A model generated the notes under the pieces. It ran no database searches and was not told the origin of the DNA. It saw only the letters and a list, made by a program, of their open reading frames with translations. From Verrucomicrobiales bacterium (GTDB taxonomy: Bacteria; Verrucomicrobiota; Verrucomicrobiia; Limisphaerales; UBA9464), in NCBI GenBank assembly GCA_003445095.1, contig DLVS01000053.1:1-10209 (forward strand): a stretch of DNA of 10,209 nt, read 5' to 3'. The translations under genes and the position numbers were made by a program. Positions 7,004 through 10,209 of this stretch are shown here, piece by piece. Every line of letters starts with the position of its first letter. Within the stretch, counting starts at the first letter, position 1.

Positions 7004-7266
7004 GATCGAGCGGCCGCCGCTTCGATCGCTTCCCATTCAGGGTCTGACTGGCGGTAAATCGCCTCCAAGTTCCCGGAAAGGAATGGCTCCACGTTGAGCA
7101 GGGGTTTCTTGGAGGGGGCGCGACGCGATGGGCGTGCGCGGTGGAGGACGATTTGGCCGGTGCCTTCGCACTGAACTTCGAGTGTATCCCCGGCTCGAAC
7201 CTTAGCCGCGTCGCGGACCGCCTTGGGTAAGGGCACGTGACCGCGGTTGGAAATGGTTGCAGTCAT
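7000..7266 (-). CDS. AbrB/MazE/SpoVT-type swapped-hairpin DNA-binding protein, antitoxin-like
   Basis: The 88-residue product begins TATISNRGHVPLPKAVRDAA and continues KVRAGDTLEVQCEGTGQIVLHRA, matching the swapped-hairpin AbrB fold at residues 2-45 (pattern: iskrGqi-lPkavRd-l-ikaGD-lev...ivl). The rest (46-88) is a basic linker (RPSRRAPSKK) and an acidic C terminus ending PEWEAIEAAAARS, the kind of tail that binds a toxin in VapB or MazE. The family commonly acts as antitoxin and autorepressor of a two-gene operon. Here the gene directly downstream, which overlaps by 4 bases in the usual toxin position, is interrupted by a stop and is not a recognisable toxin. It may thus be a solitary regulator or the remnant of a toxin-antitoxin pair. 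The ATG at 7264-7266 has no clear Shine-Dalgarno. Confidence 0.82.
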   Translation of the reverse strand: MTATISNRGHVPLPKAVRDAAKVRAGDTLEVQCEGTGQIVLHRARPSRRAPSKKPLLNVEPFLSGNLEAIYRQSDPEWEAIEAAAARS

Positions 7267-7578
7267 TTTCGGCAGTAGGTCGATCTGCTGCGTCAGTGGC
7301 CAGAAGGCTGATTGTCAGATCGCTGCCTCGGCAGGACTACGGGGCCGGGTGCAAATTGGCCGTTCTTGATGCGCTTCCTCACTTGTGAAGCCATCGCATC
7401 GGTCCTTTGGGTTGGTCAGGCGATTAGTGATCGCCCATTTCTGTCGAATGCCGATTGGGAAATTGCCCACGCATCAGCTTTGGAATCCTGCGTAACAAGG
7501 ATTGCTTTTCACCGGTTCACGAAGAAGCTTCGCCGCGCTCCCGTGCCCTACTTTGGTAGCGGCCGAATTTGCCCCCAA
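7267..7578. other. Divergent intergenic region without a convincing gene
   Basis: These 312 bases separate the AbrB-like gene (leftward) from the exported transporter gene (rightward). An open frame continuous with the transporter runs back to a TTG at 7312, but its translation is not protein-like and would bury the signal peptide 89 residues inside, so I treat it as non-coding. The region must hold the promoters of both flanking genes. I could not pick convincing -35/-10 boxes. The one clear symmetric element is the inverted repeat at 7419-7435. Confidence 0.65.
7419..7435. promoter_or_regulatory. Perfect inverted repeat, possible operator
   Basis: GGCGAT (7419-7424) and ATCGCC (7430-7435) form perfect 6-base arms around a 5-base spacer (TAGTG). 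It lies in the divergent intergenic region between an AbrB-like DNA-binding protein gene and the transporter/sulfatase genes. The geometry would suit a dimeric repressor site, but a repeat of this size can occur by chance. Confidence 0.3.
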
Positions 7579-8604
7579 GTGAAACAACATAGTGCTAAGC
7601 TCATTTACGCTACGGTTGTCGTCCTAGCGTTTGGGACCGGCGTCCGCGCTGGCGAAATCGGCCACTTCAATGGCGGCTTCCTGAACATCCGCGACTTCTT
7701 CGTCCCAGCCGAGCCAGGCTTCTACGGCGCGCTCTATAACTATTACTACACGACGGACCGGCTGAACGACCAAAACGGAAACGAAATTAACGACATCACG
7801 ATTATTCCTCCTGGCGGCGGACCAGGCACGACGCTCAACCTGGACGTGAACGTGGACCTTTACGTGGTGTCGCCCACGGTGATCTGGGTGCCGGATTGGA
7901 AACCGCTGGGCGCGCGCTGCGGCATTCTGGTCGCGCCGACATTTGCCAGCGCCAGTCTCGAAGCCGCGTTATCGCGCGCGAACAATGCCGGGCTTGGTGC
8001 GAGCGGATCGAGTTGGGGCGTGGGCGATCTGTTGGTGCAACCGGTCTGGCTGGACTGGTCGTCAGAGCATTGGGACCTCAACCTCTCCTACGGCTTTTAC
8101 ACGCCGCTGGGCAGATACGGCACTGACACCGTGACCGTGTCGGGTATCGGGCCGGTAAAGGTCGAATCCGCCGACAACATCGGCTACGGTTTCTGGACGC
8201 AGCAGTTTCAGGGAGCAGTCGCGTGGTATCCGATGGAGAATAAGGCCACCGCTGTGACCTCCGCGTTGACTTACGAAATCAACTCGGAGAAGGAAGACTT
8301 CGACCTCACGCCCGGCAACGCCCTGACGCTTAGCTGGGGCATCAGCCAATATCTCCCACTCAAGAAGGACCACTCGCTGCTGCTGGAAATCGGCGTGGCG
8401 GGTTACGACAGTTGGCAAACGACGGAAGATTCCGGCAGCGACGCGAACAGCATTAAGGATCAAGTCCACGCAGTGGGCGGACAACTGGGCGTGACTTACG
8501 TGCCATGGAACCTGGTGCTGAACTTCCACGCGTTCTACGAATACGCGGCAAGAGACCGCTTCCAGGGACAATCGTATGGCCTCAGCATCGCGAAGAAATT
8601 CTAG
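7579..8604 (+). CDS. Exported outer-membrane beta-barrel protein, MetA-pathway/phenol-degradation 'transporter' family
   Basis: The likely start is GTG at 7579, which puts a good signal peptide at the N terminus (KQHSAKLIYATVVVLAFGTG, cleavage near VRA-GE at residue 24). The 341-residue product then shows the family's opening pattern: GHFNGGFLNIRDFFVPAEPG, then FYGALYNYYYTTDRL and DQNGNEI at about 48-70. Alternating amphipathic strands rich in Tyr, Trp and Phe follow (LNLSYGFYTPLGRYG, GYGFWTQQFQGAVAWYP, LNFHAFYEYAARDRF), and the protein ends IAKKF with a C-terminal Phe typical of outer-membrane barrels. Members are annotated as transporters by association with aromatic-degradation operons, but the substrate is generally unproven. 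The sulfatase gene begins 17 bases downstream, so they are probably cotranscribed. Here the protein may import a product or substrate of the sulfatase; that is inference. Confidence 0.85.
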   Translation: MKQHSAKLIYATVVVLAFGTGVRAGEIGHFNGGFLNIRDFFVPAEPGFYGALYNYYYTTDRLNDQNGNEINDITIIPPGGGPGTTLNLDVNVDLYVVSPTVIWVPDWKPLGARCGILVAPTFASASLEAALSRANNAGLGASGSSWGVGDLLVQPVWLDWSSEHWDLNLSYGFYTPLGRYGTDTVTVSGIGPVKVESADNIGYGFWTQQFQGAVAWYPMENKATAVTSALTYEINSEKEDFDLTPGNALTLSWGISQYLPLKKDHSLLLEIGVAGYDSWQTTEDSGSDANSIKDQVHAVGGQLGVTYVPWNLVLNFHAFYEYAARDRFQGQSYGLSIAKKF

Positions 8605-8621
8605 CTCCATCACCTCAATTC

Positions 8622-10094
8622 ATGAATAACACCTTGGCCATTTGCGCCGCTTGGCTAATCACCGGCCTCTCCGCGCACGCGGCGGCCTCGCAACCCAACA
8701 TCGTCCACATCGTCGCCGATGATCTCGGCTGGAAGGATGTCGGCTTTAACGGCTGTAAGGACATCAAGACGCCCAACCTTGACAAGCTCGCGGCGGGCGG
8801 CGCGAAGTTCACCCAATTCTACGCGCAGCCCATGTGCACGCCCACCCGCGCGTGCCTGATGACTGGCCGGTATCCCTGGCGTTACGGCCTGCAAACGATG
8901 GTCATTCCCGGCACTGCCGGTTACGGCCTCGACACCAGCGAGTGGCTCATGCCGCAGTGCCTCGCGGAAGTTGGTTACACCACGGCCATCATCGGCAAAT
9001 GGCATCTCGGCCACGCCGACTTGAAGTATTGGCCCAAGCAGCGCGGCTTCGATTACGCCTACGGCGCGACGATCGGTGAACTGGACTACTACACCCACGG
9101 CGACGCTGGCGTGCTCGACTGGTTCCGCGACAACAAGCCCGTCCACGAAGAAGGCTACACCACCACGCTCATCGGGGACGACGCGGTCAGGTACATCAAC
9201 AAACAGGATCCCAGCAAACCGTTCTACCTCTACCTCGCTTTCAACGCCCCCCACACGCCGTATCTCGCGCCGAAGGAAATCATCGCCAAATACTCCAGCA
9301 TCGCCGATCCCACCCGCCGCACTTACGCCGCGATGGTGGACTGCCTCGATGAAAACATTGGCAAAGTCGTCGCCGCGCTCGACAAGAAAGGCCTCCGCGA
9401 CAACACGCTCATTCTTTTCCATAGCGACAACGGCGGCACGCACAATGCGATGTTCGCTGGCCAAATGGCCGACGTTTCCAAAATCAAGATTCCTTGCGAC
9501 AACAGCCCCTACCGCGACGGCAAAGGATCGGTCTATGAGGGCGGCTGCCGCGTCGTCGCTCTGGCCAACTGGCCCGGTCACATCAAACCACAGACGGTGG
9601 ACGGCATCATTCACGTCGTGGATCTTTATCCCACGCTGGCCAAGCTGGCTGGCGCTTCCACGGCCAAGTGCAAGCCGCTGGACGGCGTGAACGTCTGGGA
9701 TGTCATCGCCGAAAACAAACCGTCGCCGCGCACCGAAGTCATCTACAACGTCGAACCGTTTCGCGGCAGTGTGCGGCAGGGCGATTGGAAACTCATCTGG
9801 CGCACTCTCATTCCCACGAGCGTTGAACTCTACAACCTCGCCGAAGACCCCTATGAGAAAAACAACGTCGCCGCCGCACATCCCGACAAAGTCGCTGCGC
9901 TGCAGGCGCGCCTCAACGCGCTGGGCAAGGAATCTACCAAGCCGCTCGCGCTGGAGTACCTCGCCGGCGTGGGTCTGAAACACGACAAGCCCATCATTGG
10001 GTCTGAATCGGGGCAGCCTCAGGCCCTGATCGGCAACGGTGGTGGACCCTTGATCACCGATGAAGGATTTGGGGAAAACGACACGCATCCGTAA
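8622..10094 (+). CDS. Secreted sulfatase (arylsulfatase-type, formylglycine-dependent)
   Basis: Hydrolyses sulfate esters, probably in the periplasm or outside the cell. The ATG at 8622 gives a signal peptide (MNNTLAICAAWLITGLSAHA, cleavage near AHA-AA, about residue 20), whereas the longer frame from 8505 only reads through the end of the preceding gene. In the 490-residue product the metal ligands DD are at 33-34 in VADDLGW, the modified Cys is at 72 in MCTPTRACLMTGRY (C-x-P-x-R, converted to formylglycine by a sulfatase-modifying enzyme not in this window), GKWHLG is at 125-130, APHTP at 209-213 and the second metal site HSDNGG at 267-272. The C-terminal sub-domain has the usual GDWKLIW and ELYNLAEDPYEKNN (about 387-415). 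A tail of some 45 residues after this is Gly-rich and ends GFGENDTHP. The substrate is unknown; the active site looks complete. Confidence 0.95.
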   Translation: MNNTLAICAAWLITGLSAHAAASQPNIVHIVADDLGWKDVGFNGCKDIKTPNLDKLAAGGAKFTQFYAQPMCTPTRACLMTGRYPWRYGLQTMVIPGTAGYGLDTSEWLMPQCLAEVGYTTAIIGKWHLGHADLKYWPKQRGFDYAYGATIGELDYYTHGDAGVLDWFRDNKPVHEEGYTTTLIGDDAVRYINKQDPSKPFYLYLAFNAPHTPYLAPKEIIAKYSSIADPTRRTYAAMVDCLDENIGKVVAALDKKGLRDNTLILFHSDNGGTHNAMFAGQMADVSKIKIPCDNSPYRDGKGSVYEGGCRVVALANWPGHIKPQTVDGIIHVVDLYPTLAKLAGASTAKCKPLDGVNVWDVIAENKPSPRTEVIYNVEPFRGSVRQGDWKLIWRTLIPTSVELYNLAEDPYEKNNVAAAHPDKVAALQARLNALGKESTKPLALEYLAGVGLKHDKPIIGSESGQPQALIGNGGGPLITDEGFGENDTHP

Positions 10095-10102
10095 GTTCCG
10101 GA

Positions 10103-10108
10103 AGGAGG
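10103..10108 (+). promoter_or_regulatory. Strong Shine-Dalgarno AGGAGG before ATG at 10113
   Basis: AGGAGG ends 4 bases before an ATG at 10113, by far the clearest ribosome binding site in the window. It supports a start codon there, although the frame that follows runs directly into a GC-rich repeat. Confidence 0.5.
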
Positions 10109-10112
10109 GGAA

Positions 10113-10209
10113 ATGAACACCGCCCTCTCTCTCTCCATGAACCGATTGAACGGTAGGGATGGCGCGCTGCGCCGTCCCCGGCCCGGTGCAGCTCCGGGCC
10201 GGCCTTTCG
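10113..10209 (+). CDS. Short partial open frame running off the right edge
   Basis: The frame from ATG 10113 is open to the window end, about 32 codons. It reads MNTALSLSMNRLNGRDGALR then proline- and arginine-rich residues that are merely the translation of the two hairpins at 10156-10202. The strong Shine-Dalgarno is the only positive evidence. Conceptual products of this type often come from intergenic repeats that happen to be open, so a real gene is uncertain. Confidence 0.25.
   Translation, partial: MNTALSLSMNRLNGRDGALRRPRPGAAPGRPF
10156..10202. repeat. Two adjacent GC-rich hairpins, REP-like element or terminator
   Basis: Hairpin 1: GGGATGGCGC (10156-10165) pairs with GCGCCGTCCC (10169-10178) with a 3-base loop and one G-T pair. 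Hairpin 2: CCGGCCCGG (10178-10186) pairs with CCGGGCCGG (10194-10202) around TGCAGCT. The arrangement of two tandem, very stable inverted repeats just downstream of the sulfatase resembles a dispersed palindromic (REP-type) element, and it could also terminate the sulfatase transcript. Copy number elsewhere cannot be judged from this window. Confidence 0.55.

Noticed and set aside
6782..7057. 91-codon plus-strand frame opposite the interrupted gene
   Set aside because: Codon-position composition favours the minus-strand frame, and the minus-strand start and stop positions fit its neighbours closely; the plus frame has no such support.
7312..7578. N-terminal extension of the MetA-type transporter from a TTG start
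   Set aside because: It would place a clear signal peptide internally and its sequence is not protein-like; GTG at 7579 is a better start.
8505..8621. N-terminal extension of the sulfatase
   Set aside because: It overlaps the end of the transporter gene, whereas the ATG at 8622 gives a proper signal peptide.
8655..10088. Open frame of 477 codons on the minus strand opposite the sulfatase
   Set aside because: The plus strand encodes a clear sulfatase with all motifs; a long antisense frame is a by-product of strongly G/C-biased third positions. Its translation is Val/Ala/Gly/Asp-rich with no recognisable domain.

Overview
The window looks like a GC-rich chromosomal segment of a Gram-negative soil or water bacterium, most likely of the Planctomycetota-Verrucomicrobiota-Chlamydiota group, with Verrucomicrobiota favoured. 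This is inferred from the gene mix: a C-x-P-x-R sulfatase, an outer-membrane MetA-type 'transporter', a PilU-like/PilT pair, secreted proteins without recognised domains, and a GC-rich inverted-repeat element at the right edge. No rRNA, tRNA or CRISPR was seen, so the taxonomic placement is not firm.

Left part (1-2428, + strand): the ATPase domain of an Mrp/ApbC-type iron-sulfur carrier, whose reading frame stays open to the left edge and so is probably 5'-incomplete. It is followed by two exported proteins of unknown function that overlap by 4 bases. Convergent to these (2449-2952, - strand) is purE of purine biosynthesis.

Centre (3069-6241, + strand): a tight three-gene group of two twitching ATPases (PilU-like, then PilT) and a cyclic-nucleotide-binding/GAF protein with no DNA-binding domain. 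The obvious reading is pilus retraction plus a nucleotide-sensing regulator of it.

Right-centre (6287-7266, - strand): a compact set of an AbrB/MazE-type swapped-hairpin protein, an unrecognised 104-codon frame broken by one in-frame TGA, and a small membrane protein. The junctions are nearly gapless (4-base overlap, then 3 bases), which suggests a former or current operon. It is the least ordinary part of the window.

Right part (7579-10209, + strand): after a gene-free stretch of about 310 bases come an exported beta-barrel protein of the MetA/phenol-degradation 'transporter' family and, 17 bases later, a secreted sulfatase with all key catalytic motifs. The window ends in two adjacent GC-rich hairpins that look like a dispersed repeat, possibly acting as a terminator, preceded by a strong ribosome binding site and a short open frame running off the edge.
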